From Bacillota bacterium (GTDB lineage: Bacteria; Bacillota; Bacilli; Bacillales_A; Planococcaceae), in the NCBI GenBank assembly GCA_023405135.1, contig JAEXYZ010000123.1, forward strand, positions 1 to 37,435: DNA of 37,435 nucleotides. The letters are read 5' to 3'. The notes below the pieces were generated by a model, which had not been told where the DNA came from, did not search any database, and saw nothing but the letters and a program-made list of their open reading frames with translations. The first letter of the stretch is position 1; every line of letters starts with the position of its first letter. A program made the position numbers and the translations under genes. Of the stretch, positions 17,218 to 26,056 are shown piece by piece.

Positions 17218-17886
17218 ATGTTTGATTTTCCGTATTTTATCAGTATGCTACCGGATTTTTGGAAGGCCTTTAAAGAAACTATCATTATGATCAGCATTTC
17301 CGTTTCTATGTCATTAGTTATTGGATTGCCATTAGGGGTTTTATTATTCGTATCTGATAAGGGCATGTTTTGGGAAAATAAAGTAATACAAAATGTATTC
17401 GGTTTTGCTGTAAATCTAGTTCGTTCAATTCCGTACATCATTTTATTAGTTGCTTTATTCCCATTAACAAAATTAATCGTCGGTTCAACAATTGGTCCTG
17501 TTGCAGCAAGTGTTTCTCTTTCTGTTGCAGCAATACCGTATTTTGCTAGATTAGTGGAATCATCGATGAGAGAAATTGATAAAGGTGTTGTTGAAGCTAC
17601 AATTGCTGTAGGTGCTACACCATGGATGATTATTAAAGATGTTCTTATTCCAGAAGCAAGATCAAGTATTATTCGAGGGGTCACACTAACGGTTATTAGT
17701 TTAGTCGCTTATTCTGCAATGGCAGGATTAGTTGGTGGTGGTGGTATCGGGGATTTAGCGATACGATTCGGCTATTACCGTTATGACAATACAATTATGA
17801 TCGCAACAGTAGCCATTTTAATTATTTTAGTGCAATTAATTCAATTATCTGGAGAACTTGTTGCAAAATCAATCGATAAGAGATAG
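17218..17886 (+). CDS. metI: Methionine ABC importer, permease MetI
   Basis: 222 residues with five hydrophobic spans and the EAA-type loop VEATIAVGATPWMIIKDVLIPEA (~124-146) that contacts MetN. The ATG follows the metN stop codon directly (TAAATG) and the ribosome binding site GTGGAGGTGG lies within the end of metN, so translation is coupled. It forms the membrane channel of the importer. Confidence 0.95.
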   Translation: MFDFPYFISMLPDFWKAFKETIIMISISVSMSLVIGLPLGVLLFVSDKGMFWENKVIQNVFGFAVNLVRSIPYIILLVALFPLTKLIVGSTIGPVAASVSLSVAAIPYFARLVESSMREIDKGVVEATIAVGATPWMIIKDVLIPEARSSIIRGVTLTVISLVAYSAMAGLVGGGGIGDLAIRFGYYRYDNTIMIATVAILIILVQLIQLSGELVAKSIDKR

Positions 17887-17900
17887 AAGGAGAGTAAAAA

Positions 17901-18764
17901 ATGAAAAAGTATTTATTAACATTCCTTACACTTGCTTTAGCTATCGTATTAGCGGCATGTGGTGGTAAGGATGAAGCTACTACCACAGATGAAGGTAATG
18001 ACAAAGCATCTGATACTACAGAACAAAGCAAAGAAATTAAATTAGGGGCTACTGCAGGTCCTTACAGTGATATGTTAACAAAAGCGATCATTCCCCAATT
18101 AGAAGAAAAAGGTTATAAAGTGGAATTAGTTGAGTTTGGCGACTATATTCAACCAAACATCGCTTTAGACAATGGGGATATTGATGCAAACTTGTTCCAA
18201 CATACAATTTATTTAGAGACTTTTGAGCAACAAAATAATATGGATTTAGAGCCATTAATTATCGTTCCAACTGCTCCAATGGGCTTCTTCTCAGAGAAAT
18301 TTAAAGCTGTGGAAGAAATTGCTGATGGTGCAACAGTTGCACTTCCAAATGACCCATCAAACGCAGCACGTGCTCTTTCATCTTTACAAGAACAAGGTTT
18401 AATTGAACTTGATGCAAACGTAGATCCATTAACTGCATCAGAAAAAGATGTAGTGAAAAACGACAAAAATTTAGTTTTCCAACCTGTTGAAGCTGCTTCA
18501 TTACCACGTCAAATTCAAAGTGTTGATATTGCAGCAGTACCAGGTAACTTCGCTTTAGCAGCTGGTTTAAATCTAATGGACGCTATGTTTTTAGAAAACA
18601 TGCCAGACCAATATCGTAACGTTGTTGCAGTTAAAGCAGAAAATAAAGACAGCCAACTTGCAAAAGATTTAATCGAAATCGTAGAATCAGCTAAATTCGA
18701 AGAAGTAATTGATGCTGAATTCCAAGGCTTCGGTAAACCGGAATGGATGGCAAATCGTAAATAG
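17901..18764 (+). CDS. metQ: Methionine-binding lipoprotein MetQ
   Basis: 287 residues with a lipoprotein signal ending at LAAC (Cys 20) and a Thr/Asp-rich linker to ~45. An NlpA/MetQ fold follows: IKLGATAGPYSDML (~46-59), NGDIDANLFQHTIYLE (~92-107) and ALPNDPSNAARAL (~148-160), residues that line the methionine pocket in this family. AGAAGGAGAG precedes the ATG, 14 bases after metI. It captures methionine outside the membrane and delivers it to MetI. Confidence 0.95.
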   Translation: MKKYLLTFLTLALAIVLAACGGKDEATTTDEGNDKASDTTEQSKEIKLGATAGPYSDMLTKAIIPQLEEKGYKVELVEFGDYIQPNIALDNGDIDANLFQHTIYLETFEQQNNMDLEPLIIVPTAPMGFFSEKFKAVEEIADGATVALPNDPSNAARALSSLQEQGLIELDANVDPLTASEKDVVKNDKNLVFQPVEAASLPRQIQSVDIAAVPGNFALAAGLNLMDAMFLENMPDQYRNVVAVKAENKDSQLAKDLIEIVESAKFEEVIDAEFQGFGKPEWMANRK

Positions 18765-18776
18765 TTGAGTTTTGTG

Positions 18777-18831
18777 AAAAAAGCTTGAGGTGTTTGATGC
18801 TTGATTATAGCGATCGCCTTGAGCTTTTTTA
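18777..18831 (+). terminator. Terminator of the metNIQ operon
   Basis: AAAAAAGCTTGAGG (18777-18790) pairs with CCTTGAGCTTTTTT (18817-18830), with two wobble pairs, and the right arm itself gives the T-tract. Confidence 0.8.
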
Positions 18832-18851
18832 TGTAAAGCATCTATATTTGA

Positions 18852-18886
18852 GTACCAGGTACCTAAACAATTCAGAATATTCAGAG
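18852..18886 (+). repeat. Partial copy of the GTACCAGGTAC dispersed element
   Basis: GTACCAGGTACCTAAACAATTC resembles the left arm of the palindrome after kbl (14748-14775) but has no matching right arm, so it is a half copy. It lies in the ~150-base gap before the nitrate reductase gene. Confidence 0.5.
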
Positions 18887-18996
18887 TTACAAAGTGTCAA
18901 CAAATTTGTACTGGTAGTGTCAAAACTTCTATGAAAAACTGAAAAGCACTTACAATCAAGCTAGAAAATACACTTCGAACGAGGTGATAATCGCTT

Positions 18997-21138
18997 TTGA
19001 CAAACAGTCGGAAAAGGTTACTACTCAGTTTTAAGGGCGAAGGAAGGTGGGGAACAATGAAAAGAGTCATGGATACGCAATGTCCGTTTTGCTCGGTTCA
19101 ATGTAAAATGCAAATTATCGAAAAAGAAGAACAGGGCAAGAAAACATATACAGTACGGCCGAAACAAAACCTCGCTTCGGAAGGAAGGCTTTGTATTAAA
19201 GGCATGAATGCATATCAACATGCATTAAGTAAGGAAAGAATCACGGAGCCAATGATGAAGAAAAATGAGGAATTCATCAAGGTATCATGGGAAGAAGCCT
19301 TTCGTTATATTACTAAAAAAATTACTTCATTACAGCAAACATACAGTAAGGATACAATTGGGGTTTATGGAGGAGGATCATTAACAAATGAGACCGCCTA
19401 TCTGCTTGGGAAATTTGCACGAGTAGCCCTTCAAACAAAGTATATCGATTATAATGGACGCTTTTGCATGTCAGCGGCAGCAACAGCAGCTAATAAAGCA
19501 TTCGGGATTGATCGCGGCTTAACAAATCCTCTATCTGAAGTTCGGCAGTCGGAATGTATAATTTTAGCTGGAACGAATATCGCCGAGTGTCAACCGACAT
19601 TAATGCCTTACTTTAGAGATGCAAAAGATAATGGTGCCTATATCATTGTCATAGATCCGCGCGTAACTCCAACGGCACAACTAGCTGATTTGCATTTGAA
19701 GGTGAAGCTTGGTATGGATGTGGCTTTGGCTAATGCTATGTTAAAGGTATTGATTGAAGAAGCGTATATTGAAGAAGCATTCTTAATGATGCGAACGACA
19801 GGGTTCACTGAGGTTAAGCAGCATATAGAAGCCCTTCATCTTGAAGAATTAGCTGAAATGACAGGGGTACCAATTGCAGATATTCAGGAAGCGGCTAGAA
19901 GATTCGGGAAAGCAGCTTCAGGCATGATTATGACAGCTAGAGGTGTGGAACAACAAACAGATGGCTATATGGCTGTTCGTAATTTTATTAATATGTTATT
20001 AGTTACAGGTAAAATCGGTAAACCTGGCAGTGGCTACGGAGCAATTACAGGACAAGCAAATGGTCAAGGAGGCCGTGAACATGGTCAAAAGGCAGATCAG
20101 CTTCCAGGCTACCGCTCCATAGAAAATAAAGAAGATCGCACGTATATTGCGGAAGTTTGGGATGTTAATGAAGAAGATATTCCAGCTAAAGGTGTATCTA
20201 CATATGAAATGATGGGTAAAGTGTATGAACAGGAAATACGCGGTCTGTTTTTAATGGGCTCAAATCCAATTGTTTCAAATCCAAATGCAAACTTCGTTGA
20301 GGAAGGAATTCGCAAGCTTGATTTCTTTGTTGTAGCAGATATGTTTATGTCTGAAACAGCACTGCTCGCCGATGTTGTTTTACCAACAGCAGCTTATTTA
20401 GAAAACGAAGGGACGTTCACGAACTTAGAGGGTCGTGTGCTGCTTAGAGAGGCTGCTCGTCCAGTTCCAGGGAATGCCAAGCAAGATTGGGAAGTGCTTT
20501 CTGGTGTTGCAACAGCACTTGGTAAGGGCTATTATTTTTCTTATGAAAATGTGGAAGATATCTTTAATGAACTTCGAATAGCCAGTCGTGGTGGGGTTGC
20601 AGATTATTTCGGCATTACTTATGATCGTCTAAGAAAAGAAGAAGGAGTCTATTGGCCGTGTCCATCTGAAAACCATCCTGGGGAAAAAAGACTTTTTGAC
20701 AGCAGTTTTGCTCATCCGAATGGGAAAGCTGAACTTATTCCAGTAGAGAGCTATTATCCAAAGGAAAAAGCAACCGACTCGTACCCTCTTATTCTTACGA
20801 CAGGGCGTGTTCTTGGACATTATTTAACAGGTGTTCAAACAAGAAGAAGTTCAACACTTATAGCTCGTCAAAGCGAGTCCTTTATTGAAATTCATCCAAA
20901 AACAGCTAAAAAGTTTTGCATAAACGATGATGAATTAGTAAAAGTGAAGTCAAAGCGCGGAGAAGTCATTATACGCAGCAAAGTAACGCCTACGATTCGG
21001 GAGGATACAGTCTTTATTCCGATGCATTGGTCAGGTATTCAGTCAGTAAATAAGTTAACAAATGACGAGCTTGATCCTACTTGTAAAATGCCAGGATTTA
21101 AAGTTTGTGCCGTTACGATTGAGCCTTTATTAACTTAA
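18997..21138 (+). CDS. nasC: Assimilatory nitrate reductase, catalytic molybdopterin subunit (NasC-like)
   Basis: 713 residues. I took TTG 18997, with GAGGTGAT 8 bases upstream, because it gives the same N-terminal length before DTQCPFC as I recall for B. subtilis NasC. An ATG at 19057, with GGAAGGTGGGG before it, is a real alternative. The iron-sulfur site is CPFCSVQC (~29-36) with the fourth Cys in GRLCIKG. YIDYNGRFCMSAAATAA supplies the molybdenum-ligand Cys region. The molydopterin domains GQANGQGGREHGQKADQLPG (~350-370) and LTTGRVLGHYLTGVQTRR (~600) follow. It reduces nitrate to nitrite in the cytoplasm. No electron-transfer partner, nitrite reductase or nitrate transporter gene is adjacent. 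Confidence 0.88.
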   Translation: MTNSRKRLLLSFKGEGRWGTMKRVMDTQCPFCSVQCKMQIIEKEEQGKKTYTVRPKQNLASEGRLCIKGMNAYQHALSKERITEPMMKKNEEFIKVSWEEAFRYITKKITSLQQTYSKDTIGVYGGGSLTNETAYLLGKFARVALQTKYIDYNGRFCMSAAATAANKAFGIDRGLTNPLSEVRQSECIILAGTNIAECQPTLMPYFRDAKDNGAYIIVIDPRVTPTAQLADLHLKVKLGMDVALANAMLKVLIEEAYIEEAFLMMRTTGFTEVKQHIEALHLEELAEMTGVPIADIQEAARRFGKAASGMIMTARGVEQQTDGYMAVRNFINMLLVTGKIGKPGSGYGAITGQANGQGGREHGQKADQLPGYRSIENKEDRTYIAEVWDVNEEDIPAKGVSTYEMMGKVYEQEIRGLFLMGSNPIVSNPNANFVEEGIRKLDFFVVADMFMSETALLADVVLPTAAYLENEGTFTNLEGRVLLREAARPVPGNAKQDWEVLSGVATALGKGYYFSYENVEDIFNELRIASRGGVADYFGITYDRLRKEEGVYWPCPSENHPGEKRLFDSSFAHPNGKAELIPVESYYPKEKATDSYPLILTTGRVLGHYLTGVQTRRSSTLIARQSESFIEIHPKTAKKFCINDDELVKVKSKRGEVIIRSKVTPTIREDTVFIPMHWSGIQSVNKLTNDELDPTCKMPGFKVCAVTIEPLLT

Positions 21139-21191
21139 AGGATAGCGTCGATTTAGGGTTGGCCGTTGGTGTTATTGAATATAAGGTTCTA

Positions 21192-21238
21192 GGGTCGTCA
21201 ACTGCTAAGTATTTGGCAATTTACGACCCATTGCTTTT
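21192..21238 (+). terminator. Terminator-like hairpin after nasC
   Basis: GGGTCGT (21192-21198) pairs with ACGACCC (21223-21229), followed by ATTGCTTTT, a weak T-tract. Confidence 0.5.
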
Positions 21239-21342
21239 ATAAAATCGGAAGTTTTCTTATAAAGTCCGTAGTAGAGAGGGATATTTATACTTAAACGGAG
21301 AAATCCAATTGCCATATGTCCTGCAATTTATAGTCATAGAGT

Positions 21343-21375
21343 AAAAAACGGATTCCCCCGAAAAAGGAGGAATCC
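21343..21375 (-). terminator. Terminator of mtnE
   Basis: On the minus strand GGATTCCTCC (21375-21366) pairs with GGGGGAATCC (21359-21350), one mismatch, then GTTTTTTAC. It lies 10 bases beyond the mtnE stop. Confidence 0.85.
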
Positions 21376-21384
21376 TACAAGAGT

Positions 21385-22575
21385 TTATCTGCTTATCGAT
21401 ACTGGTTCACTTTTAAATAAGCCCAGTTTTTCTATACGTTTAACTGCTTCTTTCAATCGCTCTTCACTAACGAGAAGCCCAACTCGAATATAGCCTTCAC
21501 CGTAATCTCCAAAGCCTTTTCCTGCTGCTACCGCAACATCTGCTTTATCAAGTAAAAGGTCGGCAAATTGTACGCTTGTGTATCCATCAGGAACAGGGAG
21601 CCAAGCAAAAAATGAACCTTTCGGAGCCTTCACATCCCAGCCAATTCGTTTCGCTTCTTGTACTAGCGCGTTTCGTCTACTTTCGTAAATTGCAACTTGT
21701 TCATCTACACAATCTTGCTCACCATTTAATGCTGCTACTGCTGCATGTTGTACAGCAGGGAAGAGACTGCAAAATAGATGATCTTGAATTAAATTAATCG
21801 CAGCAATTATATCCGCATTTCCAACCGCGAAGCCAACTCGCCATCCAGCCATATTGTAAGTTTTAGATAATGTATAAAACTCTACGCCAACTTCCTTTGC
21901 ACCATCTGCTTGAAGGAAGCTTACAGGACGTTGACCATCAAAACCGATTGCACCGTAAGCGAAATCATGTACAACCGTAACGTCATTTTCCTTTGCAAAT
22001 TCTACCGTTTTATTGAAGAAATCAAGATTTGCAGTACCACCAGTTGGGTTGTTAGGATAATTTAGATACATTAATTTAGCACGTTGTTTTACTTCATCTG
22101 ATAATGCCGCGTAATCCGGCAAATATTCATTATCTTCAATAAGAGGCATCGTGTCAAAGTGAACATCCCCAAGGACAACTCCTGATAAATAATCAGGGTA
22201 ACCTGGGTCAGGTAGTAACATGTAATCACCAGGATTTAAAATGGCCATTGGAAGCTCGACTAAGCCAATTTTTGCACCACCTAATATTGCGACTTCCGTA
22301 TTCGGATCAATATCCACGTTGTATTCCCGCTTATAGAAGTTTGCTGCTGCTTCTTTTAATTCTTGGATTCCACGAAATGGCGAATATCTATGTGATTGTG
22401 GGTCTGTTGCTACTTGTTGAAGGGCGCTTACAATATGAGCGGGTGTTGGTCTGTCGGGATTCCCTTGACCTAAATTAATGACATCACGACCTTCTGCAAC
22501 TGCATCGCTCACTTTCTGTACGAGCGCAGCAAAAAATTGAGTAGGGAGTTTTTGAAGTTTATTTGAAAATTCCAT
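21385..22575 (-). CDS. mtnE: Methionine aminotransferase of the salvage pathway (MtnE)
   Basis: 396 residues, a class I/II PLP aminotransferase. The start MEFSNKLQKLPTQFFAALVQ and the long runs GQGNPDRPTP (~37-46), NYPNNPTGG (~169-177), HDFAYGAIGFDG and the PLP lysine in YTLSKTYNMAGWRVGF (~233-248) match what I know of MtnE (YkrV) proteins. MtnE converts 2-keto-4-methylthiobutyrate to methionine with an amino donor such as glutamine. AGAGGAA precedes the ATG. The divergent neighbour encodes the omega-amidase MtnU, as in B. subtilis, which strengthens the call over a generic aspartate aminotransferase. Confidence 0.85.
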   Translation of the reverse strand: MEFSNKLQKLPTQFFAALVQKVSDAVAEGRDVINLGQGNPDRPTPAHIVSALQQVATDPQSHRYSPFRGIQELKEAAANFYKREYNVDIDPNTEVAILGGAKIGLVELPMAILNPGDYMLLPDPGYPDYLSGVVLGDVHFDTMPLIEDNEYLPDYAALSDEVKQRAKLMYLNYPNNPTGGTANLDFFNKTVEFAKENDVTVVHDFAYGAIGFDGQRPVSFLQADGAKEVGVEFYTLSKTYNMAGWRVGFAVGNADIIAAINLIQDHLFCSLFPAVQHAAVAALNGEQDCVDEQVAIYESRRNALVQEAKRIGWDVKAPKGSFFAWLPVPDGYTSVQFADLLLDKADVAVAAGKGFGDYGEGYIRVGLLVSEERLKEAVKRIEKLGLFKSEPVSISR

Positions 22576-23108
22576 ATGACATTCCTCTTTTTTGAAATTA
22601 ATTATATAGGTTTACTAAACATTAAATCAATACTGGATAACACTATATCCCTTATTAATTCAGAATATAATTGCAATTTCATTAATAGTACCATAGCTAG
22701 GGAAATCCTTGTATAGCAATATTTTAGGAACGTCAATATAAACAGTATGTACTTAGAGGTTCCAAGATGAAAAAACATAAATATCTTGATACTTTTGAAA
22801 ATACAAATAAAGTTATTAACCGTGGGAACTAAATTAATCAATATTTTAAATAAATATGTTATAAGGAAAAATTTAATAGACACTATTAAATTTAGGCAAG
22901 AATAAGCCGGATTTATTAGAGCTTTTTTTATTATGAATACCTTATTGTAAACATTAACTTTTTAAGAATTAGTTCTGTTTTTCATATTCTGCCAATATAG
23001 ATAAAGTTGAAAACGTTGATATATGGAATCTTCATTTATTTTTTGTTATGGTTTACTTAGTTGTTAGATTAGTAGGAATAGTATAAAAATATCTAGGAGG
23101 TAGTTGGC
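22576..23108. other. Divergent intergenic region between mtnE and mtnU
   Basis: 533 bases, very AT-rich, holding the promoters of both genes. I looked for S-box, T-box and other riboswitch cores and see none. A 93-codon minus-strand frame (22602-22883) lacks a ribosome binding site and has composition typical of non-coding AT-rich DNA, so I do not call it. AGGAGG before mtnU is the only clear signal. Confidence 0.5.
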
Positions 23109-23900
23109 ATGAAAATCGGATGTATACAATTAAATGTAGGATTTGGTAAGGTCGAGGAAAATTTTGAGCGTGCAGAAAAATTCATTCGTGAGGCGGCAAG
23201 TCGCGGTGCGGAAATCGTTGTGTTGCCTGAAATGTGGAATACAGGCTATGCGTTAGAAAAATTAAGTGAGCTTGCTGATTCAAATGGTGAACGTACGAAA
23301 GCATTTTTACAAGGGTTAGCGACGGAACTAGGCATACATATTGTAGGTGGCTCAGTAGCAACGGAGCGTGATGGCAAGTTCTATAATACGATGTATGTCT
23401 ATAATCGTGACGGGGATCTTGTAAGTGAGTATAGTAAAGTACATTTATTTAGATTAATGAATGAAGAGAAATTTTTGGAAGCAGGCAATGATTTGAATCG
23501 CTTTGCGCTAGGGGACATTGAGGCTGGCGGTGTAATTTGCTATGACATTCGCTTCCCAGAATGGCTTCGTGCACACGCATTAGCTGGTGCAAATGTTTTA
23601 TTCGTATCAGCACAATGGCCAACTCCTCGTATCGATCATTGGAAAACGTTATTGCAAGCCCGCGCCATTGAAAATCAATGCTTCGTTATTGCAGTAAATC
23701 GTATCTCTCGTAAAGTAGAAAACTTCAACGGGCAGTCGATGATTATTGAACCATGGGGCGAAGTATTATGGACAGGTGCAGAAGACGAAGAACTAGCGAT
23801 TATTGATGTGGATTTCTCAAAAGTAGAGGAAGTGCGTAGTAGAATCCCAGTTTACGATGATCGCCGTCCTGGGCTTTATGCTGGGGTTGTGGAGGAGTAA
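23109..23900 (+). CDS. mtnU: Carbon-nitrogen hydrolase, omega-amidase MtnU
   Basis: 263 residues, nitrilase superfamily. The Glu-Lys-Cys triad is visible: LPEMWNTGYA (Glu ~41), YSKVHLF (Lys ~109) and GGVICYDIRFPEW (Cys ~145). It probably hydrolyses 2-oxoglutaramate left by glutamine-dependent transamination in MtnE, making that step irreversible; the division of labour is known for the family and inferred here from the divergent pairing. A strong AGGAGG lies 8 bases before the ATG. A terminator follows. Confidence 0.87.
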   Translation: MKIGCIQLNVGFGKVEENFERAEKFIREAASRGAEIVVLPEMWNTGYALEKLSELADSNGERTKAFLQGLATELGIHIVGGSVATERDGKFYNTMYVYNRDGDLVSEYSKVHLFRLMNEEKFLEAGNDLNRFALGDIEAGGVICYDIRFPEWLRAHALAGANVLFVSAQWPTPRIDHWKTLLQARAIENQCFVIAVNRISRKVENFNGQSMIIEPWGEVLWTGAEDEELAIIDVDFSKVEEVRSRIPVYDDRRPGLYAGVVEE

Positions 23901-24017
23901 TCCTCTAGAAAGTTGTTTTAAACCTCAACAAGTTTTACAAAATATTAATAATTTTGAATGAAATAAATTAAATATTTCACATAGACTAAATCAAGACCTC
24001 CTGGAGCTATGATGAAC

Positions 24018-24062
24018 TGAACCTTATTTGTTAGATAAATCTAAGAAATAAGGTTTAGTTTT
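24018..24062 (+). terminator. Terminator of mtnU
   Basis: AACCTTATTT (24020-24029) pairs perfectly with AAATAAGGTT (24046-24055), extended by CT/AG, then TTTT. Between mtnU and this hairpin there is nothing else I can recognise. Confidence 0.8.
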
Positions 24063-24224
24063 GGGCCCTGGGGGGTTTTCTATTGGGTTTGAAAAATTAA
24101 AAGTACGTAATGGAAAATACAACTACCAAAAGTTAGATTTTTAACTTATTAAATTAAGTTGGCAGTGGGAAATATAAAAAACTCGTCAAAAATTAAACGA
24201 ATTTTAAATAGTAATATAATTTGT

Positions 24225-24713
24225 CTAACATAAAACAATTATTCGATAAGGGGTTGTTTGAGCCGGGATGCTTCTTGTGGAAGGTCCGTAGATAACAATT
24301 AGATTTCGGTTTCCTGGATATCTTGAAAAGAGTTGCCCATTTGTTAATACTATTTTAGTAGTTGGAGACAGGTTTAATTGTAATTGTCCATCACTGCTTA
24401 CCAATTGATTATTAAAATAATTAACTTTTACATTTTGACTGGCGGTTTCTTTTACTATAACAAGCGCTTGGTATTGTGGTGGGTATATAAGAGGAACCGG
24501 TGCATCTCCGTCATAATATCCTGTCAAATGATCTCCTACTTTTATCAATGCATGGTCAACAAAGTAAGTTGAGGGTGAAACCACGAAATTGACAATTGCC
24601 CCCGATTCATTTTCTACAGTAAATAATTTATAACAGCTTTCTCTAACATTTTGCCCCGCAAAGAAATCACTAATCATAGTAACAGTTCCTTGAAATGAAT
24701 AAAAATTTGTCAT
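24225..24713 (-). CDS. Hypothetical small beta-rich protein, 162 aa
   Basis: No signal peptide or membrane span. Regularly spaced Val/Ile/Tyr and Gly-Asp turns (GDHLTGYYDGDAPVPLIYPP at ~80-99) suggest an OB-like or other all-beta fold. The family is conserved in Bacillus relatives as far as I recall, without a known function. GGAGG lies 9 bases before the ATG. A short minus-strand fragment upstream (24760-24925) ends in a similar TTYIVIL pattern and could be a dead paralogue. Confidence 0.6.
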   Translation of the reverse strand: MTNFYSFQGTVTMISDFFAGQNVRESCYKLFTVENESGAIVNFVVSPSTYFVDHALIKVGDHLTGYYDGDAPVPLIYPPQYQALVIVKETASQNVKVNYFNNQLVSSDGQLQLNLSPTTKIVLTNGQLFSRYPGNRNLIVIYGPSTRSIPAQTTPYRIIVLC

Positions 24714-24759
24714 ACTATACCTCCAATGTTTACTAGTCGAGGGAATGCAACCTTTAGAT

Positions 24760-24925
24760 TTAGTGAGGTGCAGGAACAGGAGGGCGTAATATTACTATAT
24801 ATGTTGTAAATGGCATAGTAAGTCCACAATGTGCCGTTCCATCTATATTCAGTTGCTCCCCATTTTTATACGAGTTTGATAAAACAAGAATTATGAGTTT
24901 ACATTCTTTTAAGTAAGATTCTCAA
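24760..24925 (-). pseudogene. Fragment possibly related to the preceding 162-aa protein
   Basis: One minus-strand frame of ~50 codons, closed by stops at both ends and lacking a start, reads ...KLIILVLSNSYKNGEQLNID, then GLTMPFTTYIVILRPPVPAP and stop. The strand pattern is like the end of the neighbouring gene (LIVIYGPSTRS... TTPYRIIVL). This may be the 3' end of a duplicated copy. Weak evidence. Confidence 0.3.
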
Positions 24926-25089
24926 CATTATATGTTGAAAAAAGCAAAATGTTTGCAACAGAAATCGAGTGGAGCAAATGGCGTAAACAACTTCAAATAT
25001 AATGATGAATGACCCAGACCTTGTGACAGATGACGAAACTAAATTTTAGGGTTTACAACTTTGCAAAGAAAATCTTCTTGATTTGAAGT

Positions 25090-25246
25090 GATATGGATAA
25101 AGGTTCAGACGATAGCAGATGCTGATGGTGCAGCAGGCAATCTTGATGTATTTGTGAAAAAACGTACAAAGGAAGCAGAGGTATATTACAGTAAGGAAGT
25201 CTTTGGAGAGGAATCTTTAAAACGGCATAAAGAACAATATGAATAA
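25090..25246 (+). pseudogene. 3' remnant of an unidentified gene
   Basis: A frame ending at TAA 25244-25246 reads TIADADGAAGNLDVFVKKRT then KEAEVYYSKEVFGEESLKRH and KEQYE. It has balanced protein-like composition but no start codon or ribosome binding site; upstream frames are broken. I cannot name the family. The rest of 24930-25340 shows nothing else recognisable. Confidence 0.35.
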
Positions 25247-25347
25247 GTGAAACTTTTATTACAGTAAATTAACTTTTTTATCCATTTATACTATATAATC
25301 ATTAACATAAAAACCATTTTATAGAAAATGTTTTAGGGGATGGGGAA

Positions 25348-26040
25348 ATGATTAAAAAACTAGTGGAAATAGTAAAAGGCTTTTTGAGTAATGAAGTAAA
25401 TGGATCTATTAGGAGAGCACCGTTATCAACTTATAAAGACCAAACGGGAAACGGTTTGTTGTCTACGTTTTGGAACAAAGGGAATTACGGGGAATTTTCA
25501 TCATATAAATATTTATCAAATTTACCAGGCTATCATCGAGTATTATTTAATATTTATCTCCCTAAAGGCAATGACAAAACGACTGAAATTGATTTAGTAT
25601 ACATACATGAGAACGGAATTTTTGTTATTGAGTCAAAAAATTATAGTGGTTGGATTTTTGGGGATGAAAAATATCAAAAATGGACCCAAACGTTACCGAA
25701 CGGCCAAAAGTATCAATTTTATAATCCGATTAATCAAAATATAGGACATGTTGAAGCGTTGCAAACTTTGCTTCCATCCATTCCAAAAGAAATCTATAAA
25801 TCCTTAATTGTTTTCAGCGAACGTTGTACACTTAAGAAAATAAATTTTGAGGCAGCCAATACATTTGTAATTAACCGTTATGATTTAAAAAAATTAATGT
25901 TAAAACAGGTTGAAAACACACCGATCGTTTTGGAAAAGGAGCGCATAGATAAAATTTATTATTTCCTTGCGCAATATTCTAAAGTAGATAGTGCTGTAAA
26001 GAAACAACATATAGAGAATATTAAAGGTGCTAAACAATAG
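25348..26040 (+). CDS. NERD (nuclease-related) domain protein
   Basis: 230 residues. The NERD core is clear: GEFSSYKYLSNLPGYHRVLFNIYLP (~49), then TEIDLVYIHENGIFVIESKNYSG (~78-100), in which the Asp of EIDLV and the E-x-K of IESKN correspond to the restriction-endonuclease-like active site. No extra helicase or kinase domain is fused. GGGGATGGGG precedes the ATG. NERD proteins are suspected nucleases of uncertain role. It ends 16 bases before the nicotinamidase start, so the two are probably co-transcribed. A defence role beside the CRISPR locus is speculative. Confidence 0.85.
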   Translation: MIKKLVEIVKGFLSNEVNGSIRRAPLSTYKDQTGNGLLSTFWNKGNYGEFSSYKYLSNLPGYHRVLFNIYLPKGNDKTTEIDLVYIHENGIFVIESKNYSGWIFGDEKYQKWTQTLPNGQKYQFYNPINQNIGHVEALQTLLPSIPKEIYKSLIVFSERCTLKKINFEAANTFVINRYDLKKLMLKQVENTPIVLEKERIDKIYYFLAQYSKVDSAVKKQHIENIKGAKQ

Positions 26041-26056
26041 GGAGAGGAAGAGTGAA

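Noticed and set aside
22602..22883. 93-codon minus-strand frame between mtnE and mtnU
   Set aside because: No ribosome binding site, Phe/Ile/Leu/Lys-heavy composition expected from AT-rich non-coding DNA, and no family resemblance.
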